This document shows, one piece after another, positions 9,429 through 18,013 of a stretch of DNA of 64,000 bases (position 1 is the stretch's first letter; each line of letters opens with the position of its first letter). Source of the stretch: Kribbella antiqua. Lineage in GTDB: Bacteria; Actinomycetota; Actinomycetes; Propionibacteriales; Kribbellaceae. The translations under genes and the position numbers were made by a program. Location of the stretch: NCBI RefSeq assembly GCF_004345665.1, contig NZ_SLWR01000001.1, positions 1 through 64,000 on the forward strand, read 5' to 3'. The notes beneath the pieces were generated by a model. That model did no database searches and had not been told where the DNA came from. It worked only from the letters and a program-made list of their open reading frames with translations.

Positions 9429-9466
9429 TGTGTCTACCATACACAGTACTGTGTCCGGCGGACACA
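9429..9466. promoter_or_regulatory. Two phased TetR operators
   Basis: Two 17-bp dyads, 9429-9445 (TGTGTCTACCATACACA) and 9450-9466 (TGTGTCCGGCGGACACA; arms TGTGTCCG/CGGACACA are perfect), have centres 21 bp apart, about two helical turns. They share TGTGT/ACACA outer arms and lie between the divergent TetR and monooxygenase starts, 20 nt before the monooxygenase ATG. Predicted sites for two repressor dimers on one DNA face. Confidence 0.7.
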
Positions 9467-9485
9467 ATTAACGATGGAGGCCGTG

Positions 9486-10676
9486 ATGAAGGTTCTGGTG
9501 TCGGGTGCGAGCGTGGCGGGTCCGGCGGTCGCGTACTGGCTGGGGCGGTATGGGTACGACGTGACGGTGGTCGAGCTCGCGCCGGCGCTGCGCGAGGGCG
9601 GGTACGCGGTCGACTTCCGCGGCCCGGTCAACTTGGGGGTGCTGTCGCGGATGGGTGTGCTGGATGACCTGCGGGCGCGGCAGACGGGTGGTAGCCCGAT
9701 GCGGTTCGTGGACGAGGCGGGCCGGCAGCTGATGCGGCTGCCTGGTGAGTTTGCCGGGGGAGACCTGGAGGTGCTGCGGTCGGATTTGTCCCGGATTTTG
9801 TACCAGCACAGTTGCGAACGGGCGTCGTACCGGTTCGGGGACTCGATCGCTTGGCTGAACGAGCACGCCGGGGGTGTCGACGTCCGGTTCGAGAGTGGGA
9901 TCGAGGAGACGTACGACCTGGTGATCGGGGCGGATGGGCTGCACTCGATCGTCCGGCGGCTGGCGTTCGGGCCGGAGCGGGAGTACGTGCGTCACCTCGG
10001 GTACTACATCGCCGGATGGGAGCTGCCGAACACGCTCGGAATCTCGGGCGACGCGCTGATGTACAACGTGCCCGGGCGGCTGGCGAGCGTCGGCCCGGAC
10101 CGGCGGGATCCGGCGAAGGCGGGGACGATGTTCCTGTTCAAGTCGCCGGAGCTGACTTATGACCGGCGCGATCGCTCGCAGCAGAAGGCGATCATCGCCC
10201 ATGCATTCGACGATCTGGGCTGGCACGTCCCGCAACTGCTCGAGGGGTTGCCGGCGGCAACGGAGTTGTACTTCGACTCGATCAGCCGGGTCGACGTCGA
10301 TCACTGGTCCACCGGCCGGGTCGTGCTCCTCGGCGACGCCGGGTACGGCGCGACCGTTGGCGGCATGGGCACGAGTACGGCGGTAGTGGCGTCGTACATC
10401 CTGGCAGGGGAGCTGGCGACGTCCGGTGGTGACTACCGGGCGGCGTTCAAGCGTTACGAGGCGCAGTTGCGCAAGCCGGTGTCGAAGACGCAGAACGGTG
10501 GCAACCGGACCGGGAAGTTCCTTGCCCCGGGCACCCGGTTCGGGATCGCCGCACGGAACCGGTTGCTGTCGACACCGTTCTTCCTCGACCAGATGCTGAA
10601 GGCCGGGGCGAAGATCAGCGGCCTGGTCGAGTTGCGGGACTACTCAGGGGAGCAGCGGCAGCTTGTACAGGAATGA
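9486..10676 (+). CDS. FAD-dependent monooxygenase (PHBH/TetX-like)
   Basis: 396-residue class A flavoprotein monooxygenase. The Rossmann motif is MKVLVSGASVAGPAVAYWL (GxSxAG variant of GxGxxG) at the N-terminus; the second FAD motif is VVLLGDAGYGATVGGMGTSTAV near residue 280, and the mid motif YDLVIGADGLHSIVRRL near 140. Such enzymes hydroxylate aromatic or polyketide substrates with NADPH and O2. The start ATG at 9486 is set by GGAGG 5 nt upstream (9476-9480). It is controlled by the divergent TetR gene. The pairing and the Tet(X)-like motif layout make detoxification of an aromatic drug or a catabolic step possible; the substrate is unknown. Its 3' end overlaps the convergent PGPGW gene by 33 bp. 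Confidence 0.9.
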   Translation: MKVLVSGASVAGPAVAYWLGRYGYDVTVVELAPALREGGYAVDFRGPVNLGVLSRMGVLDDLRARQTGGSPMRFVDEAGRQLMRLPGEFAGGDLEVLRSDLSRILYQHSCERASYRFGDSIAWLNEHAGGVDVRFESGIEETYDLVIGADGLHSIVRRLAFGPEREYVRHLGYYIAGWELPNTLGISGDALMYNVPGRLASVGPDRRDPAKAGTMFLFKSPELTYDRRDRSQQKAIIAHAFDDLGWHVPQLLEGLPAATELYFDSISRVDVDHWSTGRVVLLGDAGYGATVGGMGTSTAVVASYILAGELATSGGDYRAAFKRYEAQLRKPVSKTQNGGNRTGKFLAPGTRFGIAARNRLLSTPFFLDQMLKAGAKISGLVELRDYSGEQRQLVQE

Positions 10677-11102
10677 CTCCCAGGAGTCCGGGAGCCAGCC
10701 GGGCACCCCGAGGACGGCCATGTAGAGCCAGATCACGACCAGGACACAGACGAAGAGCGCGACGGTGCCGAGGGCCTTCAGCCAGGCGGGTTGCTTGCCG
10801 GTCCAGGTGGTAAGCGCCTTCACCCAGTCCTTGACCTTGTACAGCACGCGCTGAGCCCACTCGAACTCGCTCGCCAGTACGGCGAGGCCGGCGATGAACA
10901 GCGGGATGCCGCCGGGGCCGGGCAACCACCCGGTCAACGGCGCAGCGATGATCAGCACCCCGCCCACCACACCCACGACGATGCGGTAGATCAGGTGCTT
11001 CGTCGGGTTCGCCCGAATCCGCCGTCGCCACTCCCACCGGTCGTCCTGAGCGTCCAGCGTGATGTTGTGATCAGTGCGGTCGGGACTCTTCTGCTCGGCC
11101 AC
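10644..11102 (-). CDS. PGPGW-type small membrane protein
   Basis: 152 residues with a GTG start at 11100-11102 (V/M-AEQKSPD). Hydrophobic segments are near residues 43-62 (VVGVVGGVLIIAAPLTGW), 63-80 and 113-135. The LPGPGGIPLFIAGLAVLASEFEWAQ phrase is the hallmark of the PGPGW (TIGR02611-type) family of actinobacterial membrane proteins of unknown function. Convergent with the monooxygenase and upstream of the peptidoglycan hydrolase gene on the same strand (the hydrolase ends 38 bp away). Function unknown. Confidence 0.8.
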   Translation of the reverse strand: MAEQKSPDRTDHNITLDAQDDRWEWRRRIRANPTKHLIYRIVVGVVGGVLIIAAPLTGWLPGPGGIPLFIAGLAVLASEFEWAQRVLYKVKDWVKALTTWTGKQPAWLKALGTVALFVCVLVVIWLYMAVLGVPGWLPDSWESFLYKLPLLP

Positions 11103-11140
11103 GCCCCAAGCGTACGTGCTACTGCAACGACTGTATGGAT

Positions 11141-13264
11141 TCAGGCGGTCGGGGGTTTGCCGAACTCCCAGTGCCAGGGTTCCTCGCGGCTGCGGCCCTG
11201 GTCGGCCCAGGCCGGGTGGACCCAGCCGAAGGCGGCCGCGTGGGTCTTCATCCACTTGTACTGGACGGTGCCGTAGTGCTCGATGCCGCCGCAGAGGTCG
11301 ACGGCGACGCCCCAGCCGTGGTTCGACGTACCGGGCAAAGCAGCCAGGGACGGTTTGCGGGCGTACAGGTCCACCTGGGCGCTGTAGGAGCGGTACGAGT
11401 CGGTGATGCAGAGGCGCTTGCCGAAGTGGGCACGGTAGGCGCTAGCCAGTTGCAGGTACGCCGCGGCCGCGTCGCACCGCAGCTTGTGACCGGAGGTCCC
11501 AACAGCACACAGTTTCCTCGCGGGGATGACGCCGTTGCTGTAGCCACCCCAGCCGGTACTCGCGGTACCAGTGGCCAGGAACGGCATCGGGTTCACCGGG
11601 TCCCCACCGAGACGTACCTCGAAGTGCAGGTGCGGTCCGGTCGTGTTCCCTTTGTCTCCGACGGTGCCGATCCGTTGGCCCGCACTCACGGAGGCGCCAT
11701 CGGAGACATCAATCTCATTCAGGTGTGCGTAGAGCGTCTCGAGGCCGTCGCCGTGATCGATCCGTACCAGGTTCCCCGCCCAGGCTGGGTGCTCGATCGA
11801 CACGGTTCCCGCGGTCGCCGCTCGTACCGGCGTACCGATAGCCGCCGGGAAGTCCTGCCCGGTGTGGAAGCCGCTCGACCACAGGTCGCCGGACTGACCG
11901 AACGGCGTACCGATCTCGTACGTCCCGTCCGCCAGCGGCCAGGTCCATGAGTCACTGCCACCGTCGTACGTCGGCGTCGCGCCGCATCGGAGCGCTTGGG
12001 CCTTGGAGGTGGCGACCGGTGCGTTCTGCGGCCGGTGCGGTTTGCCCAGCGTGGGGCGCAGAGCGGCGTACAGGTTGTCCGGGACGCTGGTGACAACGAC
12101 CGAGCCCTTCGTCTCGTCCGCGGCGATCATCTCGCCGGTGTCGAGCGCGATGCCGATGTGGAACAGGCCGATGGACTTGCTGCCCATCACGAGCACGTCG
12201 CCGGGCTGGATCAGGCCGACCGGTACGGCCTGATAGTCCGCGTAGACCTTGCCAACCAGGTCGGGGAGGGTCGTGTACGGCGTCCACGCGGCCCGGGCCG
12301 TGGCAAGGCACCCATACCTCTTCGGGCCGGTCGCGCCGGCCCCGTACGGCTTCCCGACCAGGCTGAACGCCCGGTTCACCGCACGGATCGTCTCCGCCGG
12401 CAGCACGCGGACAACCCGCGTGTCGTCGACGACCGCGGCCGCGCCGGGGACCGCCTTGCCGCTCTTGATCAGCGGCCTCAGGCCAGCCGGAAGCTTGGCC
12501 GGATTCGAGATGGCACTCGCAGCCGGCGCCTTGACCTTGGCCACGGTCAGCTCGGTCAGGTAGGTCTTCCAGCGGGAGAGCGCCTGCTGGTTGCGGGTAT
12601 CCTGAAGCTGGTCGGCCAACTCAGAGGCGTTGGCCAGCTCCGCGACCTGATCCTCCATCGCAGCCGCCCCATCCGCGGCCTTCTTCGCGACAGCTTGGCT
12701 CAGCTGCCTCGCCTTGGCAGCGGCCTGGTCGGCGACCGCGCGCTTGGTGGCGGCATCCCTGCTCGCTTTGTCCGCTACTGCCGCGGCTGCCACCGCCGTC
12801 TGGTACTGCGAAACCTGCGCGCTGCCGGCCTGGATGATGGCGGCCTGGCGGTCGGCGATCTCTTGCAGGTTCTCCGCGATCGGTGCGAGCGACCACAGCA
12901 TCGATTCGGTGCCGATGGTGGTCGGGAGACCCAGCTGGTACGCCTGGACCGTCAGCAGTCCGAGCCGGTGACGCTCTTGCACCGCCTTCGCCTTGGCGAC
13001 TGCCGCTGCGGCCTCCGCCCTTTTGGCTGCGGCTTCGGCGGCCTGGGAGGCCTTGAGCGCGTTGGTGTAGGCGATGGTGGCCTTGGCGAATTCAGCCTGC
13101 AGGGCGGCAGCCTCGGCCCGGAGTTGTTCGAGCGAGTGGCTGACCTGGGTCACGGATGCCGGTGGCGGTGGCGTGGGGTCATTGGCGTACGCCGGCAGCG
13201 CGGTCACTGCCAGTAACGTGCCGAGCGTCGCGAGCCGCGCCCCCCGGCGATTCCCCAACCCCAT
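11141..13264 (-). CDS. Secreted NlpC/P60-M23-VanY peptidoglycan hydrolase, copy A
   Basis: 707 residues with a Sec signal peptide (cleavage likely after LPAYA), a long Ala/Lys-rich coiled coil (about 35-250), and three hydrolase modules. First, an NlpC/P60-like fold with Cys near 317 (YGCLATARAAW) and His near 367 (LFHIGIAL). Second, an M23 endopeptidase with HTGQD, YAHL and HLHFE, all zinc ligands present. Third, a VanY-type D,D-carboxypeptidase with SNHGWGVAVDL and EPWHWE. The start is ATG at 13264, before a short Arg stretch; upstream frame is only a shadow of the dehydrogenase. A paralog of the same architecture lies at 15113-17233 on the other strand. Expected role: cutting stem peptides and cross-bridges during growth or division; coiled-coil M23 proteins often need an FtsEX-like partner, none seen here. 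Confidence 0.92.
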   Translation of the reverse strand: MGLGNRRGARLATLGTLLAVTALPAYANDPTPPPPASVTQVSHSLEQLRAEAAALQAEFAKATIAYTNALKASQAAEAAAKRAEAAAAVAKAKAVQERHRLGLLTVQAYQLGLPTTIGTESMLWSLAPIAENLQEIADRQAAIIQAGSAQVSQYQTAVAAAAVADKASRDAATKRAVADQAAAKARQLSQAVAKKAADGAAAMEDQVAELANASELADQLQDTRNQQALSRWKTYLTELTVAKVKAPAASAISNPAKLPAGLRPLIKSGKAVPGAAAVVDDTRVVRVLPAETIRAVNRAFSLVGKPYGAGATGPKRYGCLATARAAWTPYTTLPDLVGKVYADYQAVPVGLIQPGDVLVMGSKSIGLFHIGIALDTGEMIAADETKGSVVVTSVPDNLYAALRPTLGKPHRPQNAPVATSKAQALRCGATPTYDGGSDSWTWPLADGTYEIGTPFGQSGDLWSSGFHTGQDFPAAIGTPVRAATAGTVSIEHPAWAGNLVRIDHGDGLETLYAHLNEIDVSDGASVSAGQRIGTVGDKGNTTGPHLHFEVRLGGDPVNPMPFLATGTASTGWGGYSNGVIPARKLCAVGTSGHKLRCDAAAAYLQLASAYRAHFGKRLCITDSYRSYSAQVDLYARKPSLAALPGTSNHGWGVAVDLCGGIEHYGTVQYKWMKTHAAAFGWVHPAWADQGRSREEPWHWEFGKPPTA

Positions 13265-13476
13265 CAGTCCCCCAATTGTCGGTCGCGTCACGCATGGAAA
13301 CGACCGCCCCCCGCGTCTCAGCCAGCTTAGGCAGCCGATGGTGCCGACGGAACCCACAGTGGCGGAGTGTGACCGTTCGGCCGACAAGTTTGGCCGATCG
13401 GGGGACAGAGCAGTGACCCCCGTCACGCGTCCGGGCCGGCGTCGTACCGGTGGACCGGGTGGCTGGTGCGACCCAC

Positions 13477-13482
13477 TAAAGT
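13477..13482 (+). promoter_or_regulatory. -10 element of leaderless lpd transcript
   Basis: TAAAGT fits TAnnnT and ends 7 nt before the ATG at 13490; no Shine-Dalgarno is visible between them. Transcription is therefore predicted to begin at the start codon. Confidence 0.55.
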
Positions 13483-13489
13483 TCACTGC

Positions 13490-14887
13490 ATGGCCTCGCA
13501 CTTTGACGTTGTTGTCCTCGGCGCGGGTCCGGGTGGGTACGTCGCGGCGATCCGCGCCGCCCAGCTCGGGCTCAAGACCGCCATCATCGAGAAGAAGTAC
13601 TGGGGCGGTGTCTGCCTGAACGTGGGCTGTATCCCGTCCAAGGCGCTGCTGCGCAACGCCGAGCTGGCGCACATCTTCCGGACGGAGGCGAAGACCTTCG
13701 GCATCAGCGGCGAGGTCAGCTTCGACTTCCCGACCGCGGTGCAGCGCAGCCGGAAGGTCGCCGACGGCCGGGTCAAGGGCGTCCACTTCCTGATGAAGAA
13801 GAACAACATCACCGAGTTCGACGGCTGGGGCACCTTCGTCGACGCGAACACGCTCGACGTCAGCCTGAACGACGGGAACTCCGAGACCGTCACCTTCGAC
13901 AACTGCATCATCGCCACCGGCGCCACCACCAAGCTGCTCCCGGGCACACAGCTCAGCGAGCGCGTGGTGACGTACGAGGAGCAGATCCTCACCGAGGAGC
14001 TGCCGGGCAGCATCATCATCGCCGGCGCCGGCGCGATCGGCGTCGAGTTCGCCTACGTACTGTCGAACTACGGCGTGAAGGTGACCATCGTCGAGTTCCT
14101 GGACCGGATGGTCCCGCTCGAGGACATCGAGGTGTCCAAGGAACTGGCGAAGGCGTACAAGAAGCTCGGCGTCGACGTGCTCACCGGCACCCGGGTCGAC
14201 GCGATCGACGACTCCGGCGACAAGGTGAAGGTCACCGTCACCGGCAAGGACGGCAACCAGCAGACGCTGGAGGCCGACAAGGTGCTGCAGGCGATCGGCT
14301 TCCAGCCGCGCGTCGACGGCTACGGCCTGGACAAGATCGGCGTCCAGCTCACCGAGCGCGGCGCGATCGCCGCCGACGGCTTCCTGCGCACGAACGTGCC
14401 GAACATCTTCGCGATCGGCGACGTGAACGCGAAGCTGATGCTCGCGCACGCGGCCGAGGCGCAGGGCGTGATCGCCGCCGAGACGATCGCCGGGGTCGAG
14501 ACGATGGAGCTCGACCACGTGATGATCCCGCGGGCCACCTTCTGCCAGCCGCAGATCGCCAGCTTCGGCTGGACCGAGGAGCAGGCCCGGCTCGAGGGGT
14601 ACGATGTCAAGGTCGCGAAGTTCCCGTTCACCGCCAACGGCAAGGCGCACGGCCTCGGCGACCCGTCCGGCTTCGTCAAGGTGATCAGCGACGCCAAGTA
14701 CGGCGAACTCCTCGGCGCGCACCTGATCGGCCCGGAGGTCACCGAGCTGCTGCCGGAGCTGACCCTGGCCCAGAAGTGGGACCTCACCACCAAGGAGCTG
14801 GCCCGCAACGTGCACGCCCACCCAACCCTGAGCGAGGCCCTCCAAGAGGCCTTCCACGGCCTCGAAGGCCACATGATCAACTTCTGA
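13490..14887 (+). CDS. lpdA: Dihydrolipoyl dehydrogenase (E3)
   Basis: 465-residue FAD/NAD disulfide oxidoreductase that reoxidises dihydrolipoamide in 2-oxoacid dehydrogenase complexes. Visible motifs: FAD-binding [10 protein letters not shown] at residue 9, redox pair in [13 protein letters not shown] (C-x4-C near 40), NAD-binding [10 protein letters not shown] near 175, second FAD motif [10 protein letters not shown] near 307, and the catalytic His-Glu dyad HAHPTLSE at the C-terminus. Length and motifs match mycobacterial Lpd. It is transcribed alone: a promoter without leader precedes it and a strong hairpin terminator follows it. Curiously it is flanked on both sides by paralogous cell-wall hydrolase genes. 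Confidence 0.96.
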   Translation: MASHFDVVVLGAGPGGYVAAIRAAQLGLKTAIIEKKYWGGVCLNVGCIPSKALLRNAELAHIFRTEAKTFGISGEVSFDFPTAVQRSRKVADGRVKGVHFLMKKNNITEFDGWGTFVDANTLDVSLNDGNSETVTFDNCIIATGATTKLLPGTQLSERVVTYEEQILTEELPGSIIIAGAGAIGVEFAYVLSNYGVKVTIVEFLDRMVPLEDIEVSKELAKAYKKLGVDVLTGTRVDAIDDSGDKVKVTVTGKDGNQQTLEADKVLQAIGFQPRVDGYGLDKIGVQLTERGAIAADGFLRTNVPNIFAIGDVNAKLMLAHAAEAQGVIAAETIAGVETMELDHVMIPRATFCQPQIASFGWTEEQARLEGYDVKVAKFPFTANGKAHGLGDPSGFVKVISDAKYGELLGAHLIGPEVTELLPELTLAQKWDLTTKELARNVHAHPTLSEALQEAFHGLEGHMINF

Positions 14888-14923
14888 ACACGCGGCATCC
14901 GGGCCACCCTCAGTGGCCTTGGA

Positions 14924-14980
14924 ACGGCGGCAAACAGGGATCTCGTCTCTCGGCGGTCCTCATCGTTTGCCGCCGTTTTT
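14924..14980 (+). terminator. Rho-independent terminator after lpdA
   Basis: Perfect 12-bp stem ACGGCGGCAAAC (14924-14935) with GTTTGCCGCCGT (14965-14976), a 29-nt loop and a T run through 14980. It lies 36 nt after the stop codon. A smaller GGCCAC/GTGGCC hairpin precedes it at 14902-14918. Confidence 0.85.
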
Positions 14981-15112
14981 CGCCCGCCGGGTCGCCCGAG
15001 CGGGCACAGTCCGTCCAGCTGGGTTCCGTCAGGACCGTTCGCAGCCTACGCTGGGCTCGCGCGGGGGCCGTCACCTCCGGTGCACGTGAGGTGATTCGAC
15101 GATGGGGGCCTG

Positions 15113-17233
15113 ATGGTTGTGGGGAACCGTCGGGGGCTGCGGTTCGCGGCACTCGGCACACTGCTGGCGGCGTTCACGCTGCCCGCGTACGCCGATCCCA
15201 CGCCGCCTCCACCGGCTTCGGTGACGGATGTGAACCGGTCGCTCGAACAGCTCCAGGCCGAGGCGGCCGCCGTACAGGCTGATTTCGCCAAGGCGACGAT
15301 CGCTTACACGAACGCTCTGAAGGCCGCTGAGGCGGCGGAGGCCGCGGCGAAGAAGGCGGAGACGACCTCGGCCGCGACGTCAGGCAAGGCCGATGAGGAG
15401 CGGCGGCGGTTCGGGTTGCTGACCGCGCAGGCTTATCAGCTCGGGATCCCGACCGTGATGGGCATGGAGTCGATGCTCTGGTCGCTGGCGCCGGTCGCGG
15501 AGAACCTGCAGGAGATCGCCGACCGCCAGACCGCCATCACTCAGCTCGGCAGCACACAGGTGACGCAGTACCAGGCCGCCATGGCGGCGGAGGCGGCGGC
15601 GAAGTCGGCCAAGGCGACGGCTGCCAAGAAGCGAGCGGCTGCGAACGAAGCCGCGACGAAGGCCAAGCAGCTGAGCCAAGAGGTGCAGCAGAAGGCCGCC
15701 GACGCCGCGATGATGATGGAGGGCCAGGTCGCCGACCTGGACGGCGCGTCGGAGCTGTCGAAGCAGCTGCAGATCGCGAGGGACCAGCAAGCGCTGGCGC
15801 GCTGGAAGACGTACCTGACCGAGCTGGCGACCGCCAAGGTCAAGCCTCCGGCGGCGAGCGTGCTGAAGAACCCGTCCAAGCTTCCGGCGGGCATGCTCCC
15901 GCTGACCGCTGGAGGACGGCCCGTCGCCGGTGCCGCCTCCGTGGTCCACGGCGGCCGAACGATTCGCGTGCTTCCGGCCGAGACGATCCGCGCGGTGAAC
16001 CGGGCGTTCAGCCTGCTCGGCAAGCCGTACGGCGTGGCCGCGACCGGTCCGGGCAAATACGGCTGCCTCGGCGCCGCTCGGGTCGCGTGGCAGCCCTACA
16101 CGACACTCCCGAACCTCGTCAGCAAGGTCTACCCGAACTACCAGCGAGTCCCCGCCGCCCAGATCCAGCCCGGCGACCTGCTCGTCATGGGCAGCAAGTC
16201 GCTCGGACTCGTGCACATCGGCGTCGCGCTCGACAACGGCGAGATGATCGCCGCGGACGAGTCGAAGGGCTCGGTCGTCGTCACCCGGGTCCCTGACAAC
16301 CTGTACGGCGCTCTCCGCCCGACCCTCGGCAAGCCGACTCACGCTCAGGTCGCCCCCGCCTCCTCGTCCGACGCGTACGCCTTCCGCTGCGGCAACACGG
16401 CGACGTCGTACAACGTCGGGTCCGGCGCGTGGACGTGGCCGCTGGCGGACGGGACCTACGAGATCGGTACGTCGTTCGGCCAGGCCGGCTCGATGTGGTC
16501 CAGCGGCTACCACACCGGCCAGGACTTCCCGGCCGCAATCGGTACGCCGGTACGCGCGGTGACGTCAGGCATCGTCCGCGTCGAGCACCCGGCCTGGGCG
16601 GGAAACCTGGTGCGCATCGACCACGGCAACGGCCTCGAGACGCTGTATGCGCACCTCAGCAGCGTGGATGTCGCCGACGGCACCCAGGTCCGGGCCGGAC
16701 AGCGCATCGGAGCCGTGGGGACCGAGGGCAACTCGACCGGACCGCACCTCCACTTCGAGGTCCGCCTCGGCGGCGACCCGGTCAACCCGATGCCGTTCCT
16801 GGCCACCGGTACGGCGAGTGTCGGGTGGGGCGGCTTCAGCAACGGCATGATCCCGGCGAGCAAGCTGTGTGGTCTCGGCTCCGGTCACATGCTGCGCTGC
16901 GACGCGGCAGCGGCGTACTTGCAACTGGCGAGCGCGTACCGGGCCCGCTTCGGCAAGACGCTCTGCATCACTGACTCCTACCGCTCGTACTCCGCCCAGG
17001 TCTCGCTGTACGCCCGCAAGCCGTCGCTCGCCGCCCTCCCAGGTACGTCGAACCACGGCTGGGGCGTGGCGGTCGACCTCTGCGGCGGCATCGACAAGTT
17101 CGGCACCGTCCAATACCAGTGGATGAAGACCCACGCCGCCCGATACGGCTGGGTCCACCCCGCCTGGGCCAACCAGGGCGGCTCCCGCGAAGAACCCTGG
17201 CACTGGGAATTCGGCAACCCCGCCAGCGCCTGA
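15113..17233 (+). CDS. Secreted NlpC/P60-M23-VanY peptidoglycan hydrolase, copy B
   Basis: 706 residues, the same architecture as the gene at 11141-13264: signal peptide ending LPAYA, coiled coil (about 35-250), NlpC/P60-like module (Cys near 317 in YGCLGAAR, His near 367 in LVHIGVAL), M23 module (HTGQD near 466, HLHFE near 544) and VanY module (SNHGWGVAVDL near 646, EPWHWE near 693). All expected zinc ligands and the thiol are present, so three activities on peptidoglycan stem peptides are plausible in one polypeptide. The start ATG is preceded by a GGGGG run. The two copies are collinear from end to end, so they arose by whole-gene duplication and now face away from each other around lpdA. 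Confidence 0.92.
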   Translation: MVVGNRRGLRFAALGTLLAAFTLPAYADPTPPPPASVTDVNRSLEQLQAEAAAVQADFAKATIAYTNALKAAEAAEAAAKKAETTSAATSGKADEERRRFGLLTAQAYQLGIPTVMGMESMLWSLAPVAENLQEIADRQTAITQLGSTQVTQYQAAMAAEAAAKSAKATAAKKRAAANEAATKAKQLSQEVQQKAADAAMMMEGQVADLDGASELSKQLQIARDQQALARWKTYLTELATAKVKPPAASVLKNPSKLPAGMLPLTAGGRPVAGAASVVHGGRTIRVLPAETIRAVNRAFSLLGKPYGVAATGPGKYGCLGAARVAWQPYTTLPNLVSKVYPNYQRVPAAQIQPGDLLVMGSKSLGLVHIGVALDNGEMIAADESKGSVVVTRVPDNLYGALRPTLGKPTHAQVAPASSSDAYAFRCGNTATSYNVGSGAWTWPLADGTYEIGTSFGQAGSMWSSGYHTGQDFPAAIGTPVRAVTSGIVRVEHPAWAGNLVRIDHGNGLETLYAHLSSVDVADGTQVRAGQRIGAVGTEGNSTGPHLHFEVRLGGDPVNPMPFLATGTASVGWGGFSNGMIPASKLCGLGSGHMLRCDAAAAYLQLASAYRARFGKTLCITDSYRSYSAQVSLYARKPSLAALPGTSNHGWGVAVDLCGGIDKFGTVQYQWMKTHAARYGWVHPAWANQGGSREEPWHWEFGNPASA

Positions 17234-17245
17234 TGTCACCCGAGG

Positions 17246-18004
17246 TCAAGCGGGAAAGCGGTACAGGGTCTGGAGCGGTTTGCCTGGTTCGTGGATGTGG
17301 AGGGCGAAGCCGGGGTGGGCGGTGGTGTTGTCGACCAGGCCGCCGCCGGGTGCTGGGGGCTCGAAGGGGAGCGGTGGCGTCGAGCGGATGCCTGGGGCCA
17401 CGAGGAAGGGGAGACCCGCGAAGGTGGTGGCCAGGCCGTTGTGGACGTGGCCTGCGAGTACGGCGGTGAGCGGCTTGCCGCGCAGGACGGCTTCCAGTTC
17501 GTCGCCTGAGCGGAGCAGCCACTGGTCGAGTACCGGGTGGTGCAGCTCGAAAGGCGGGTGATGGAACGCGACGAACAACGGCCCGTCGACAGGTTCACGC
17601 AGTACGGCGTCCAGCCAGGCGAGCGACTCCGGCGACAGCAAGCCGTGGTCCTCGCCCGGCACCGAGGTATCGACCAACACGAATCGCGCTCCGCCAACAT
17701 CGCGGACCTGGTGCACCGGGTGACCTTCGCCGGGTGAGTCGATGTAGTCACCCAGCCCGGCGCGCAGCGGAGCGCTGACGTCGTGGTTGCCCGGCAGCAC
17801 GAGCACGGGCACATCCAGCTTGAGCTCGGCCGCCAGTTCGGCGTACTCGGACTCCAGCGCGTGATCCGCCAGATCGCCGGTCACCAGTACGACGTCCACC
17901 GGCTGCCGGAAGGCCCGCAGGTACGACGTGATCCGCCGCAGCCGCGATCGCGCCTCCTCGGATCCGTCGATATGTGGGTCACTCAGATGCGCAATGACAA
18001 ACAT
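17246..18004 (-). CDS. Calcineurin-like phosphoesterase (CpdA type)
   Basis: 252-residue metallophosphoesterase. All metal-binding motifs are in order: LSDPHID (D-x-H, residue 8), TGDLAD near 43, GNHD near 72, FHHPP near 143 and AGHVHN near 185. This set fits the cyclic-nucleotide phosphodiesterase/3',5'-cAMP group, though purple-acid-like activities on other esters are possible. No signal peptide, so cytoplasmic. The ATG at 18004 follows the PstS-like gene by only 9 nt on the same strand, so the pair is probably one operon, and the two may act together in phosphate or nucleotide signalling (inference). Confidence 0.88.
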   Translation of the reverse strand: MFVIAHLSDPHIDGSEEARSRLRRITSYLRAFRQPVDVVLVTGDLADHALESEYAELAAELKLDVPVLVLPGNHDVSAPLRAGLGDYIDSPGEGHPVHQVRDVGGARFVLVDTSVPGEDHGLLSPESLAWLDAVLREPVDGPLFVAFHHPPFELHHPVLDQWLLRSGDELEAVLRGKPLTAVLAGHVHNGLATTFAGLPFLVAPGIRSTPPLPFEPPAPGGGLVDNTTAHPGFALHIHEPGKPLQTLYRFPA

Positions 18005-18013
18005 GCCCGCACC

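Noticed and set aside
13265..13489. c-di-AMP (ydaO-type) riboswitch upstream of the cell-wall hydrolases, also 14981-15112
   Set aside because: Common before such genes in actinobacteria, but I could not find the conserved core in either leader; a covariance search would be needed.
13265..14872. Upstream in-frame extension of hydrolase copy A to 1243 codons
   Set aside because: The extra part is antisense to lpdA and has no signal peptide; the signal peptide begins at 13264, matching copy B.
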